Translations under genes and position numbers: made by a program
Shown here: positions 1 through 9,730 of the stretch, one piece after another
How positions within the stretch are numbered: the first letter of the stretch is position 1
How the letters are laid out: every line of letters begins with the position of its first letter
From: Stentor coeruleus
Taxonomy: Eukaryota; Ciliophora; Heterotrichea; Heterotrichida; Stentoridae
Direction of reading: 5' to 3'
Assembly: GCA_001970955.1 (NCBI GenBank)
Contig: MPUH01000757.1
Coordinates: forward strand, 1-36,530
Length of the DNA stretch: 36,530 nucleotides
Notes under the pieces: model-generated
The model's input: only the letters and a program-made list of their open reading frames with translations
Told to the model about the DNA's origin: nothing
Database searches by the model: none

Positions 1-126
1 TAATATATTTCAATTATGTTTATAAGCTATGATTGTTGCAAATACTCAATTTTTATTTTTAATATTTAGCTCATAGATTTTTAATAAATCTATGAAAAGC
101 TAAGAAACTTATGGGTAAAGAAATAA

Positions 127-1584
127 ATGGAAGTGGAAAGTGAAAACCAAAACTTTTGGCATGGCTACTTTTATACTATAAACAGTATTATTGGGTCAGG
201 GATGCTTGCAATACCTTGGGCATACTCAGAAGGTGGCTGGTTATTAGGAGTTTTGAGTCAAATTTTCACTACAACATTTACATTGATATTATCATATCAC
301 CAAATCCAAATTATGTCTCGTATTGAAGTTCTTTGTAATCTTTCAAAAAGAGGCTATAGAATTATCCCAGTGAAACCCTCCCAGTTTTTAGCTCGAACAT
401 TTCCTGAAGATTTTATCGTCTCAGATAAAGGATATAAAGAAGAAGAAGAATTATTAGAAATAAAAGACAAACCAGTAATATCTCAAGTACGTTTTGATTT
501 ATGCGAAATGATATCAGTACTTTTAGGTAAATCTGGGGCAGTGCTTTTTGGAATATCCCTTAGTTTAAGTATATACGGTGCTTTAGTTGCTTATTGTTCA
601 ATATTTGCTAGTTCTCTAGCATCAACAATTCCGATATTCGGGTTGAATACCTGCAATATTTATGATGATAGTATTGAATTTGCTGATGATTGCTGGAAAA
701 TCTATTGGTTTTATTTGTTTATCTTTTTAGTTTCAATGTCATTATTGGTAATTATTGGGTTGAAAGAACAGGCTGGATTTCAATCAGTTATGTCGATAAT
801 GAGGTTTTTAGTTATTTTTTTGATATTGGGAACATCAATCGAAGCGATTTCAAGTGACACAAACTTAACAGATTCTAACTCTAATAATGGCTCTTTAGAT
901 CTTATAAACCCAATGAGTATCGGTATAACTCTCCCAATAATATACTTAGCAACATCTTTTCATAGTACAATCCCTTGCACCCTCCAATATGTGAGAAATA
1001 AAAACATAAATGTACCAAGAATAATAAACTCATCACTTTTTACTATAACTATCTTATATACTTTAATTGGTATTTTTGTCCCATTATCAAAATCAAATCC
1101 TGAAAGTATGATGACGATAAATTGGATAGATTATACTGGTGGACATTCAGATCAGTCTTGGTGGAGTATGACTATTATGTATATTATAATTTTATTTCCA
1201 GCACTTGACATTTTTTCATTATTCCCAATTTTAGCTATTGCCCTTTCTGATAATCTTATGGCTTTGCAATATGGGAAGTTCAATGAAAACTCAATATCAA
1301 AGGAAACTTTCTTTTTTTATAGATTTTTAGTTATAATCCCACCTGTGATGGTTGCAATGCTTTTTTATAGTTTGGGTTATATTTTGGATTTTACTGGAAC
1401 TTTAAGCATTTTTGTTGCTGGGGTTTTTGTTCCTTTGATGAGCATTGCCTCAAGAAAAATGGTTACCCAGCATGGAGATTATGATTATTGGTTTGTTAAT
1501 GAAAAGTGGTCTTGGTTTATTTTGATAAGCAGTTTAGTGTTTTTCATTATTACTTGGACATTTTTATTGATCTGGATTATTTAA
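127..1584 (+). CDS. Amino-acid/auxin permease (AAAP/SLC38-like) membrane transporter
   Basis: A 485-residue polytopic membrane protein, probably a proton- or sodium-coupled amino-acid transporter of the AAAP (Aa_trans) superfamily. The first helix, at about residues 15-40, carries the family-typical pattern TINSIIGSGMLAIPWAY followed by GGW. Further hydrophobic segments are visible at about 40-62, 125-165, 190-215, 220-240, 262-285, 300-325, 345-375, 395-440 and 460-485, giving about 11 helices. A charged loop (about 65-120, with EEEELLE) lies between helices 2 and 3, longer than in many members. The start ATG follows AAATAA, the context shared by most genes here, and the stop is TAA. Substrate and membrane (plasma or lysosomal) cannot be told from the sequence. 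Family level is fairly sure; no specific orthologue is claimed. Confidence 0.85.
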   Translation: MEVESENQNFWHGYFYTINSIIGSGMLAIPWAYSEGGWLLGVLSQIFTTTFTLILSYHQIQIMSRIEVLCNLSKRGYRIIPVKPSQFLARTFPEDFIVSDKGYKEEEELLEIKDKPVISQVRFDLCEMISVLLGKSGAVLFGISLSLSIYGALVAYCSIFASSLASTIPIFGLNTCNIYDDSIEFADDCWKIYWFYLFIFLVSMSLLVIIGLKEQAGFQSVMSIMRFLVIFLILGTSIEAISSDTNLTDSNSNNGSLDLINPMSIGITLPIIYLATSFHSTIPCTLQYVRNKNINVPRIINSSLFTITILYTLIGIFVPLSKSNPESMMTINWIDYTGGHSDQSWWSMTIMYIIILFPALDIFSLFPILAIALSDNLMALQYGKFNENSISKETFFFYRFLVIIPPVMVAMLFYSLGYILDFTGTLSIFVAGVFVPLMSIASRKMVTQHGDYDYWFVNEKWSWFILISSLVFFIITWTFLLIWII

Positions 1585-2124
1585 ATATCTTAAGTAGCAA
1601 ATAACTATTCATTAGCATCATAAAAGGTGGTAAGTTCTAGATGAAATCATGAAAATCTTATAAATAGTTTGAAATTATAAATAATTATAGTAATTTTATT
1701 TGTAGAATAAAATTAGTTTAATTTTATTGAAGATTATTAACCACATCATATTAAAGTTTCATAGTAAAGACAACAAATCTCAATATCAAAAAAATCATAT
1801 CAATTTCAAACTATAACCTTCTTTACCTAACTAAAGCATTTCTATATCTAAAAATTAAATAAATAAAATCAAGTTTAATTTTATCATAAATATTTGCATA
1901 CCTTCAATTATTAAAACATCAAACAAATCTTATTCTTCAACACAAAAACAACTTAAAAATAAATTCGTCCTAATAATTTTCTTTATAATTTTCGATTTTC
2001 ATAATCTCCTAAATTTTTTATAATAATCCGAACAATAAAATACCCTAAACCTCAGACTTAATACCAATCTTTCAAATCACTTAGAATTTTCCATAATTTT
2101 TCCTAATAATACAAACAGTTATAA
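1585..2124. other. Intergenic region with G-to-C skew switch
   Basis: No gene or RNA is visible. The first ~150 nt are mildly G-biased on the + strand. From about 1735 to the next ATG the + strand is C-biased and G is scarce. It must hold the 3' end of the transporter transcript and the promoter of the MNS1-like gene, but no TATA box or other defined element can be pinned. Confidence 0.5.
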
Positions 2125-3306
2125 ATGATAGAAGAACGACTTGCAGCAGAACTACAAAAAAGGGCCTTAGAAAGAGAAAGGGAAAAACGCGAAGTCCAGC
2201 GAATTGTTGCAGAAAGTGAAGAACTTCGTGATTTGAAACAAAAACTCATGACAGCCTATATAAACAAAGAAAGAACCGCTCAGATCCAAGAAGTTCAATC
2301 AAGACGTGAAGAAGAAGTTTACCGTGACGCAATGATAGAAAAAAACATGCTGAAAACCGCTGAAAACCAACTAAAAGCCCAGGCGAAAGTTGAAGAGCAA
2401 AAACGTCAAGATCGGCTTAAAAGCAAAGAAGTCCTCCAGAAACAAATGATTGAAAGGGAACAGCTAAGAATCGAAGCTAATGCTGAGTATATCAAAGAAA
2501 AAGCTCAAGTCGATGCTTTAGTCCAAAGAATGATTGAAGAAGATGAAGCTGTTTATAGAATTCAGCAAGAAAAAAAGCAAAAATCCATTCAAGACATGGA
2601 AGAAAGTTTCCGTTTAAGACATGAACAAAAGCAACGTGAGCTCGAACGAGAACTTAAACAAAATGAAGAACTTCGAAAATATGAAGAAGCTAGAGAAAAA
2701 CGTGAACGTGAACTAGCAATACTTAGAGCTAAACGAGAAGAAGCTCGAAATGAGATTTTTGAACGTTTACAAGCTGAAGAAGAAAAACGTCGAGCTGAAC
2801 AAGAATATATAGAAAAACTGAGAACTGATCTTTATTATGAAGAATTCGAATATAATGAAAGGGTTAAAGAAAAATTAAGAAAAGAAAAAGAAATGAGGGT
2901 TAGGGAAGAACTTATGGCGGCAAATGAATATCAGAAACAACTTAAAGAAGAGAGAAAATTTGAAGAAGAGAGGATGGAAAGACAGTTTAAGGAACAGATG
3001 ATGAAGAAATTTGCTGAAGATGATCGTGTTGAACAAATGAATGCTCAGAAAAGGAGGATGAAAGAATTGGAACATAAAAGACAGGCTGATTTGCTATGGC
3101 AACAGAAAGCTGAACTTATGAGGATTCAGAGAGAAAGAGAAGAAGAGGCAGAGAGGAAGATTAAGGAAGATGAGGATAGGAAGAAGGAAATTATTGAAAG
3201 GGAAAGACAGAGGATGTTACAAGAACTTGCCCCACATGTGGCTGATTATTTACCTAAAGGCACGTTACGTACGTTTGATGAAAAAGCTTATACTATTAGA
3301 AAATAG
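2125..3306 (+). CDS. MNS1: MNS1-like trichohyalin/plectin-homology (TPH) coiled-coil protein, axonemal
   Basis: A 393-residue protein, almost all Glu, Lys, Arg and Gln, predicted to be one long alpha-helical coiled coil with no membrane segment. The body fits the TPH domain shared by MNS1, CFAP53, CFAP45 and trichoplein. The assignment to MNS1 rests on the C-terminus, where RMLQELAPHVADYLPKGTL (about residues 357-375) resembles, from memory, the LLKEHA...GYLPKG segment that closes vertebrate MNS1. MNS1 is a microtubule inner protein of motile cilia doublets, which suits a ciliate. It is about 100 residues shorter than the vertebrate protein, mainly at the N-terminus. The start ATG follows TTATAA, and the upstream sequence is C-rich non-coding, so an upstream exon is unlikely. 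Stop TAG. TPH class is sure; the exact member is probable. Confidence 0.75.
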   Translation: MIEERLAAELQKRALEREREKREVQRIVAESEELRDLKQKLMTAYINKERTAQIQEVQSRREEEVYRDAMIEKNMLKTAENQLKAQAKVEEQKRQDRLKSKEVLQKQMIEREQLRIEANAEYIKEKAQVDALVQRMIEEDEAVYRIQQEKKQKSIQDMEESFRLRHEQKQRELERELKQNEELRKYEEAREKRERELAILRAKREEARNEIFERLQAEEEKRRAEQEYIEKLRTDLYYEEFEYNERVKEKLRKEKEMRVREELMAANEYQKQLKEERKFEEERMERQFKEQMMKKFAEDDRVEQMNAQKRRMKELEHKRQADLLWQQKAELMRIQREREEEAERKIKEDEDRKKEIIERERQRMLQELAPHVADYLPKGTLRTFDEKAYTIRK

Positions 3307-4201
3307 GTTAGATAGTTGGTTAGTAATTTTAAAAACAAATTATGGGATTATATAATGGAAAGTGTTGGGGTTAGACTATTGTGTAGGTAGTTATGATTGT
3401 TTAATTTGCGATATTGAGGCTAATAAATCGCTTATTTTAGGTTTAGTTTTTTTGTATTTAAAATAAGTAGGATATTAAAAGAAATAGATATTTTTGAGCT
3501 TGTGATTGTTTTAAAATGAGAAAGATGCTCTTCAACATTTAGTTGAAAATCAAATAGTTTTCCATGTAGTGTGTAAATTGTAATACTCAGATGGTAATTT
3601 GCCATTAAAAGGACAGAAAATTTATTTATAGATACACCATACAACTATAAAAAAAATATTAAGAATTTTAAGCAGGTACAACACCTTAGAGGAAGAAAAT
3701 CAAAAAAACTAGTGATAATTTTTGGAGTCCAATTCGATAGGACTAAATTAATAAGTGTAAATATCAAAGAAATCATTGTGCTAATAGAATCTAAATATTA
3801 GGTAAAACCATTTAGAATCGCTTTAAAAATCTAGATTCAGCCTATTGCATCAATCATATAAATGGTATATAGAATAAACAGAAACATAATTATCCTCAAG
3901 ACAAAAACAATAATCTTATAGCAAACAATAATCATAATCCTAATCTAAGCATTGCAATAATCTATCTAACTTATATTTAATTTAAAACCTTCAACTCATC
4001 TAATCCTAAAACTCATCTCAAAAACTCTACAAAAATAACCTTACCACATAATCCTCAAAAATCCTTCTTCATCTACTCCAACCTCCAAATCCAATCACAC
4101 TACCATCTATCTTATCCTTATACTAATATCATCTTCTAAACATAAAACCTTTAACAATATCTCTGTAATCACATTATCAATTAATAGCCTATATTTAATA
4201 A
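3307..4201. other. Intergenic region; G-free run before the CDGSH gene
   Basis: No convincing gene. The left part (to about 3650) is relatively G-rich on the + strand and the right part is C-rich. Positions 3955-4164 contain no G on the + strand (about 210 nt). A 70-codon open frame on the minus strand at 3432-3644 has an atypical start context and no recognisable protein features, so it was not called. Confidence 0.5.
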
Positions 4202-4720
4202 ATGTCTGAATGTAATTATGACTGGAGAGAAGATCCTCTTGTGCTAAAACCAGAGATACTTCAAGCTCCACCTCCAAGAAAAGAATTCAAGCCAACAGAC
4301 ATCACTGATTTCCCTCATCAAAAAGTGATCCCAATCCCTGAAGACTATCATTATCCCGAAGGTAAGTGGAGGCCTCCAACTCTTCCATATCGTGCTGGGT
4401 TTATTCCTATCAACATTTTCTTAGAACAAGGGAAAGTTTATAAGTGGTGTTCATGTGGAGCAAGTTGGAATGAACCTTTTTGTGATCATAAATGTCATTT
4501 TCAAATGACTAGAAATAGACCGATTATTTTCAATGTAGACAAAAGTGGATATTATAAACTTTGTAACTGTAAACAGTCTGCAAATGCCCCTTTTTGCAAT
4601 GGGACACATAAGCTATTAGTCCAACAGTTTCCTAAAACTCACTTTGGGTTTTTCAGAGCTTTGACCTCAGCGGCGATAGGTCTTTCAATGTTTGGTATTT
4701 GGTTTAACTATAAGAATTAG
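4202..4720 (+). CDS. Two-motif CDGSH iron-sulfur protein (CISD3-like) with C-terminal membrane helix
   Basis: A 172-residue protein with two CDGSH-type 2Fe-2S motifs, as in mitochondrial CISD3/MiNT. Motif 1 is C83-S-C85...P92-F-C94-D-H-K-C98-H99, and motif 2 is C121-N-C123...P-F-C132-N-G-T-H136. Motif 2 is regular apart from Asp to Asn. In motif 1 the position normally held by the single His ligand (four after the third Cys) is Cys98, with His99 next to it. A hydrophobic helix, about residues 150-168, ends the protein and suggests tail anchoring; canonical CISD3 is soluble in the matrix and CISD1/2 are anchored at the N-terminus. The first 75 residues are Pro-rich without obvious homology. 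The family is implicated in Fe-S/iron and redox homeostasis. Start context AATAAATG; stop TAG. Family assignment is firm; location is inferred. Confidence 0.88.
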   Translation: MSECNYDWREDPLVLKPEILQAPPPRKEFKPTDITDFPHQKVIPIPEDYHYPEGKWRPPTLPYRAGFIPINIFLEQGKVYKWCSCGASWNEPFCDHKCHFQMTRNRPIIFNVDKSGYYKLCNCKQSANAPFCNGTHKLLVQQFPKTHFGFFRALTSAAIGLSMFGIWFNYKN

Positions 4721-5824
4721 TTAACTAAACTATCTTAAATATTTACTGGATGGTAAATAAGATGATGAAGCTATAAAGTTATAAGGTTTCGGGAAGAGTT
4801 GGAGTGAGGATTGTATTTGACAAGATTTTAATTTGTTGAGAATAAATATCTGAGTATATTAATTATTCTTATAACCTGCTGGCTAGAGAGATAAAGATTT
4901 TATGATAATCAGCTTAGGGTATACTTTAGATATGATAAAATATTAGGATTTATGAGAATATTTGAGAAGCAGATATTAGAATTGATAAGGATTAGGATAA
5001 AATTTTGTTTGGTTTAAGGGTGATTTTAGGTGTTTTAAAAGTTTAGGGATTTGTATTTTGATGTGATTTTATGTTTTATCTTGCTAGTTGTAATTATTTG
5101 AAAAAATTTGATTGAATATAATTATAACTTTTTGAAGTTTAGGTTATATAGTGACTTTAGTCATACTTTTTATATGATAATCAGGACCTTTTAGTTAATT
5201 ATATATTATAATAATCCTATTTCAATATACAAAAGCATAGAATCATAATCAAACAACCACTTCCAACACTCTAATTTATTTAATAAATCTAAATATACCA
5301 ATCAATTCTCAATATTTAAAAACTATAACATCTCAAGTATCACAATTTCTTTTAACATTTTATCCATCCAAGCATAAATCATAATCTAAAAGCCTATCAC
5401 AAAGCTAAATTATATCATATCAATCATCCTTTCCCTTCCTAAATCTTAAACTACACATAAATCATACCCTAAAAAACCCCACAAATAACTCTTAACTACC
5501 ATCAAGTTAGCCAATTAAACCAACCCAATAAAAATACAAAAAAATCTTTTACACACATCACCAACACCCAAATCCACCAACTTCACAACCAATTAAAATC
5601 TTCACCACTCTCACAATCTAAATCTTTACACTCCAAACTTATTCCTCTCCTAAACAAATCATCATCTAAACTTTATCCCAAAAACTCATCCTCTACTCTT
5701 CTCACCCATTTCAAAAATCTCATCCTTCACATTTCACACTTAATCAAAATCCTCCCCACCTTCCTTTTATACTATCACAACCCTAAATAAATCTCTTAAG
5801 GTAATATCAAAAGGCATATAAATA
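4721..5824. other. Intergenic region with extreme strand asymmetry and a 289-nt G-free run
   Basis: No coding potential is credible on either strand. From 4721 to about 5160 the + strand is G-rich and C-poor (for example, no C from 4971 to 5079). From about 5220 it turns C-rich and G-poor, with no G at all from 5511 to 5799. The switch lies near 5200. The right half must include the promoter of the V-ATPase A gene; no discrete promoter motif was recognised. Confidence 0.7.
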
Positions 5825-7651
5825 ATGGCTGAGAAGAAATACGGAACTATATACAAAGTAGCAGGGCCTCTTGTTGTCGCCAACAACATGGCTGGATCTA
5901 AGATGTATGAACTGGTGCGTGTAGGTTGGAATCGTCTAGTGGGAGAAATCATCAAACTAGAAGCAGATAACGCAAGTATTCAATGCTATGAAGACACATC
6001 AGGTCTAACTGTAGGAGATCCAGTCCTTCGTACCGGCAACCTCTTATCCGTATCTTTAGGTCCAGGAATCATGGAGACAATCTATGATGGTATTCAAAGA
6101 CCATTAAAAAGAATCGCAGAGGAAAGTGGTGGTTCAGTCTTTGTGCCAAAAGGTATCGATGTTTATCCTCTTGATATGAACAAACAATGGGAATTCATAC
6201 CTAAAAACGTTAGAGTTGGGCAAATGATCTCAGGTGGAGACATTTTTGGTTTAGTCCATGAAAATGATTTATTTGAAAACCATTGGATTATGATGCCACC
6301 TAAAGCACAAGGAAGAATAACATGGCTTGCCCCAGATGGAATGTATACTGTAGGTGAAGATGTTATAGAAGTAGAATTTAATGGGGAAAAAAAAAAATAC
6401 CCGATGTATCACGATTGGCCTGTGAGGATTCCAAGACCTTATGTTGAAAAGCTTCCAGGAAAAACCCCATTGCTAACAGGACAGAGAGTCCTTGATGCAC
6501 TTTTCCCATCATGTCTTGGAGGGACATGCGCAATTCCAGGAGCATTTGGTTGTGGTAAAACATGTATTTCTCAGGCGCTTTCTAAGTTTTCGAATTCAGA
6601 CTGCATCATTTATGTTGGATGTGGAGAAAGAGGTAATGAAATGGCTGAGGTTTTGACTGAATTCCCTGAACTTACAAGGAAATATAAAGGTGGTGAAGCT
6701 AGTATTATGCAAAGGACTTGTTTGGTTGCTAATACTTCAAATATGCCTGTGGCTGCAAGAGAAGCTTCAATTTATACAGGGATTACCCTTGCTGAGTATT
6801 TTAGAGATCAAGGACTTCATGTTAGTATGATGGCTGATTCAACATCAAGATGGGCTGAAGCATTAAGAGAAATCTCAGGTCGTCTAGCTGAAATGCCTGC
6901 TGTTGCTGGTTATCCTGCTTATTTAGGGTCTAAATTAGCTCAGTTTTATGAAAGAGCTGGAAGAGTCACTTGTTTTGGAAGCCCAGGACGTGAAGGTTCA
7001 GTTAGTATAGTTGGAGCTGTCAGTCCTCCAGGTGGTGATTTAACTGATCCAGTCACAACTTCAACTTTAAATATCGTCCAAGTGTTTTGGGGACTTGATA
7101 AAAAACTAGCTCAAAGAAAACATTTCCCTAGTGTCAATTGGAGTATTTCTTTCAGTAATTATGAAAGGCAAGTCGAACCTTATTTTGATTTACAAGACCC
7201 TGAGTTCTCCACTTTAAGAACAAAATTCAAAGAAATCCTTACTGAAGAAGAAGATCTTAATGAAATTGTTCAACTTGTTGGTGTTGAGAGTTTATCTGAA
7301 GACCAGAAACTCACTTTGGAAGTCGCGAAGATGATTAAAGAAGATTTCCTTCAGCAGAATGCATTTTCTAAAAATGATTATATGTGCCCGTTTTTCAAGA
7401 TTGTTGGGATGATGAGAGCTATTGTCACATTTTATGAACAAGCAGTAAAAGTTATTAGAGAATCACCTGCTACTAATAAAGTTGGATGCAAAAATATAAT
7501 GCAAGAATTATCAAGACAGGTTTATGATATTTCACAAATGAAAGGTGCGATATACCCTGATGCTGGAGATGATGCGTTTAAGAAATTCTTCTCTGATCTT
7601 TGTGACAGGATAACTTCGCAGTTTAGGAAAATTGAAGACTCTTATGCATAG
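5825..7651 (+). CDS. ATP6V1A: V-type proton ATPase catalytic subunit A
   Basis: A full-length 608-residue catalytic A subunit of the V1 sector, which hydrolyses ATP to drive proton pumping into contractile-vacuole, endosomal and lysosomal membranes. The N-terminal beta-barrel (about residues 1-90) is followed by the non-homologous insert typical of V-type A subunits (about 90-200, with [11 protein letters not shown]). The nucleotide-binding core has the P-loop GAFGCGKT at 239-246, including the Cys whose yeast counterpart is redox-sensitive, then GCGERGNEM (265-273) and [16 protein letters not shown]. The C-terminal helical domain runs to the end. Length equals the eukaryotic norm and no break or intron is visible. 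The ATG follows AAATA; stop TAG. It is convergent with the cytidylyltransferase gene, with only 30 nt between stop codons. Certain identification. Confidence 0.98.
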   Translation: MAEKKYGTIYKVAGPLVVANNMAGSKMYELVRVGWNRLVGEIIKLEADNASIQCYEDTSGLTVGDPVLRTGNLLSVSLGPGIMETIYDGIQRPLKRIAEESGGSVFVPKGIDVYPLDMNKQWEFIPKNVRVGQMISGGDIFGLVHENDLFENHWIMMPPKAQGRITWLAPDGMYTVGEDVIEVEFNGEKKKYPMYHDWPVRIPRPYVEKLPGKTPLLTGQRVLDALFPSCLGGTCAIPGAFGCGKTCISQALSKFSNSDCIIYVGCGERGNEMAEVLTEFPELTRKYKGGEASIMQRTCLVANTSNMPVAAREASIYTGITLAEYFRDQGLHVSMMADSTSRWAEALREISGRLAEMPAVAGYPAYLGSKLAQFYERAGRVTCFGSPGREGSVSIVGAVSPPGGDLTDPVTTSTLNIVQVFWGLDKKLAQRKHFPSVNWSISFSNYERQVEPYFDLQDPEFSTLRTKFKEILTEEEDLNEIVQLVGVESLSEDQKLTLEVAKMIKEDFLQQNAFSKNDYMCPFFKIVGMMRAIVTFYEQAVKVIRESPATNKVGCKNIMQELSRQVYDISQMKGAIYPDAGDDAFKKFFSDLCDRITSQFRKIEDSYA

Positions 7652-7681
7652 TTAGATAAAAATTAGCTTTTTGGATATTAG

Positions 7682-8214
7682 TTATGGCTTTAAGGTATTA
7701 ACTTTAATAGAAGTAAAGCCTTGGCGTAAGGGTTTTAAATATCGACTATAGCTACTACCTGATTTAGCTTTATTTTCTCTGACGAATTCATTTGAGCTTA
7801 TAAGCATACGGATTATTAGATCACTTGTAGATACACCTTCAGTCCTTTGAGTTGCCAGAAAACGTCCTGCTTGTTTAGATGGATAATAAACATCACCTGT
7901 TATATCTGCACCCATTATATAAGGAGTATTATCATGACATATATAATTAATGTTATGAGTATTCATGAAGTCTAAAGTACTTACCCAAGGACATGGGCAT
8001 ATAACTTCATCAACCCATTTGCATTGTCTTACACTTTCAGCTCTTTCTTGCTCATTCATCAATGGCTTTCCTTTAAATGCTATCACGTCCAGGTCAGATG
8101 ATACACCTACTATTAGATAAACATAAGGAAATTTTTTTTTGCATTGCTCAAATAACCTTGCATGGCCAAAATGAAAAAGATCAAACACCCCGTCAGCGTA
8201 AAGTCTTATTACAT
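7682..8214 (-). CDS. PCYT1: CTP:phosphocholine cytidylyltransferase (catalytic domain), start region irregular
   Basis: The rate-limiting enzyme of CDP-choline (Kennedy pathway) phosphatidylcholine synthesis, making CDP-choline from CTP and phosphocholine. The reading frame shows the nucleotidyltransferase signature YADGVFDLFHFGHARLFEQ with HFGH, KWVDEVICPCPW, and the C-terminal signature RTEGVSTSDLIIRML. A short tail of about 45 residues follows; the long membrane-binding amphipathic helix of animal enzymes is not apparent. The frame carrying this homology has no ATG: going upstream it reads RLYADG, then V-I-R preceded by Asn codons, to a TAA at 8225-8227. An ATG in perfect local context (AACAATAATG, 8212-8214) lies one base out of frame, exactly where one extra G would give Met-Val-Ile-Arg-Leu-Tyr. 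Either a base is missing from the assembly, or the gene is frameshifted or uses a non-AUG start. Function is sure; the 5' end is not. Confidence 0.85.
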
Positions 8215-8331
8215 TATTGTTTATTTATGATAAGATTTTATTGTTGATGCTATATAAGGAAATTGCTGTGGATGCTTATGTTTTTGTTCTTTAATTTTTT
8301 TAAGGTAAAGTTTACTTAGTTTTTTTTAGTT

Positions 8332-8350
8332 AAAGTTCACTGTGAACTTT
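8332..8350. promoter_or_regulatory. Perfect 9+1+9 palindrome upstream of the cytidylyltransferase gene
   Basis: The sequence AAAGTTCACTGTGAACTTT is two 9-nt inverted arms around a single T. It sits about 120 bp upstream of the minus-strand cytidylyltransferase start. It could be a binding site for a dimeric regulator or a short RNA hairpin; only the symmetry is observed, the role is a guess. Confidence 0.3.
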
Positions 8351-8766
8351 TTGATGTTATAGAATTACTTGGTGTTAGGGTGTTAGGGAATTTGTGATGT
8401 AATTTTATAAATGATAGAAATAATCCATGATAATTAATTGATAAAAATAGTTTGAAGCCCTCAGATAATAAATATATATGAATTTTTATAAATACAATAT
8501 AAAATAGATATAAGCAAGGTATATATAGTATCTTATAAAATAAGTATATATAAACAATTTAAGGGTACAGAGAATAAGGATATAATATAATAGAGGAAAA
8601 ATTATCAGCAAAAGGAAGTAGCTCAAAATACAGGAGATTTGTTTATAAATAATGAAAATGAGCAAATTATACTTGAAACTGTAAAAATCATATAATTATA
8701 AATAAACTCAAGCTGTTTCACAAAATTTTTGAAATCGCTTTGACTTGATTAAGATTTGTAGGTATT

Positions 8767-8780
8767 ACAACAACAACAAC
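8767..8780. repeat. Short ACA trinucleotide microsatellite
   Basis: About four and a half copies of ACA in a row within AT-rich intergenic DNA. No function is implied. Confidence 0.6.
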
Positions 8781-9730
8781 TTTTGCAATAATTTAAATAC
8801 CTGCTTTCTTATCTTGTATTAGAAATTTTAAGGTATTCATGGATAATTTAAATTGCTAATTTTTTTATACAAGATAAAGATTATATATTATAGGAATACA
8901 ATCACAATGCATATCATAAAATAATAAAACACCAGTACCACTTTAAATCACTTAAAATTATAAAAAATTTAAACTTTCAATAAAAAAATGAAATTTAAGC
9001 CAAATTATATAAAACAACTATCCTAAAGTACGCAGTAGGCACTATAAATATCACCATAATAAACAATTAACCGAATCAAAAATTTGCATATAAAATAATA
9101 AAAACACTGGTTTTCTAAATTTTCAAGCACATAATCTATTTTGCAAGTAATCATATTATGGGAGTTATAATGATTTATATCCAGTTTTCACTATAAAAAT
9201 CTTCAGTATTCATAATTCAAAAGTCTAATCTATTCTAAATAGTAAAAACCTAAAAATCTTAATTTTTTCAATTAAATCTGATTATCACCCTTCACCCAAG
9301 TCAAATATTATCAATAACACCTATCAAACTGCACTTGACAAAGTATATAATAGAAAACTATCATAAAAACCAAAAATTATCATGATCAGCTTCATCATCA
9401 TCTCTAAAAATTTTCTTAACTTTTAACTTAAACTCCACTTCCTAAATATCAAATCTTAACATTACAGTCTATTATCTAACACCCAACTACAAAGCAGCTC
9501 AATAAACAAATCAAAACTAATAAAAACATAAAAAACCCTCTAACTTGAAACCTTTAGAACACTATTTATCACCATAGACTCCTAATAAAACATAAAAACA
9601 CAAAAGAAAGCATCTTCTATCAAAAATTCATATGCTCACAATGCATACTATTAAGTAAAAAATATTCATTCAACTTCATAATACCCTAACTAAGATTCAA
9701 TATTTTGTTTAACACCATTATTATAAAATA

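Larger units (their letters stand above)
8215..9730. other. Long intergenic region, no gene seen
   Basis: About 1.5 kb between the divergently oriented cytidylyltransferase (minus) and the first CDPK (plus); both promoters must lie here. The left ~200 nt are G/T-rich and the last ~450 nt C/A-rich on the + strand. A perfect 19-nt palindrome lies at 8332-8350 and an (ACA)n run at about 8767-8780. No open frame or RNA gene is credible. Confidence 0.5.

Noticed and set aside
3432-3644. 70-codon open frame on the minus strand
   Set aside because: No domain, start preceded by AGTTGT unlike other genes, sits in a composition-skewed gap.
7682-8188. GTG start for the cytidylyltransferase
   Set aside because: A GTG start would be a bacterial convention; it cuts the conserved Tyr-Ala-Asp-Gly segment, and the homology continues upstream of it.
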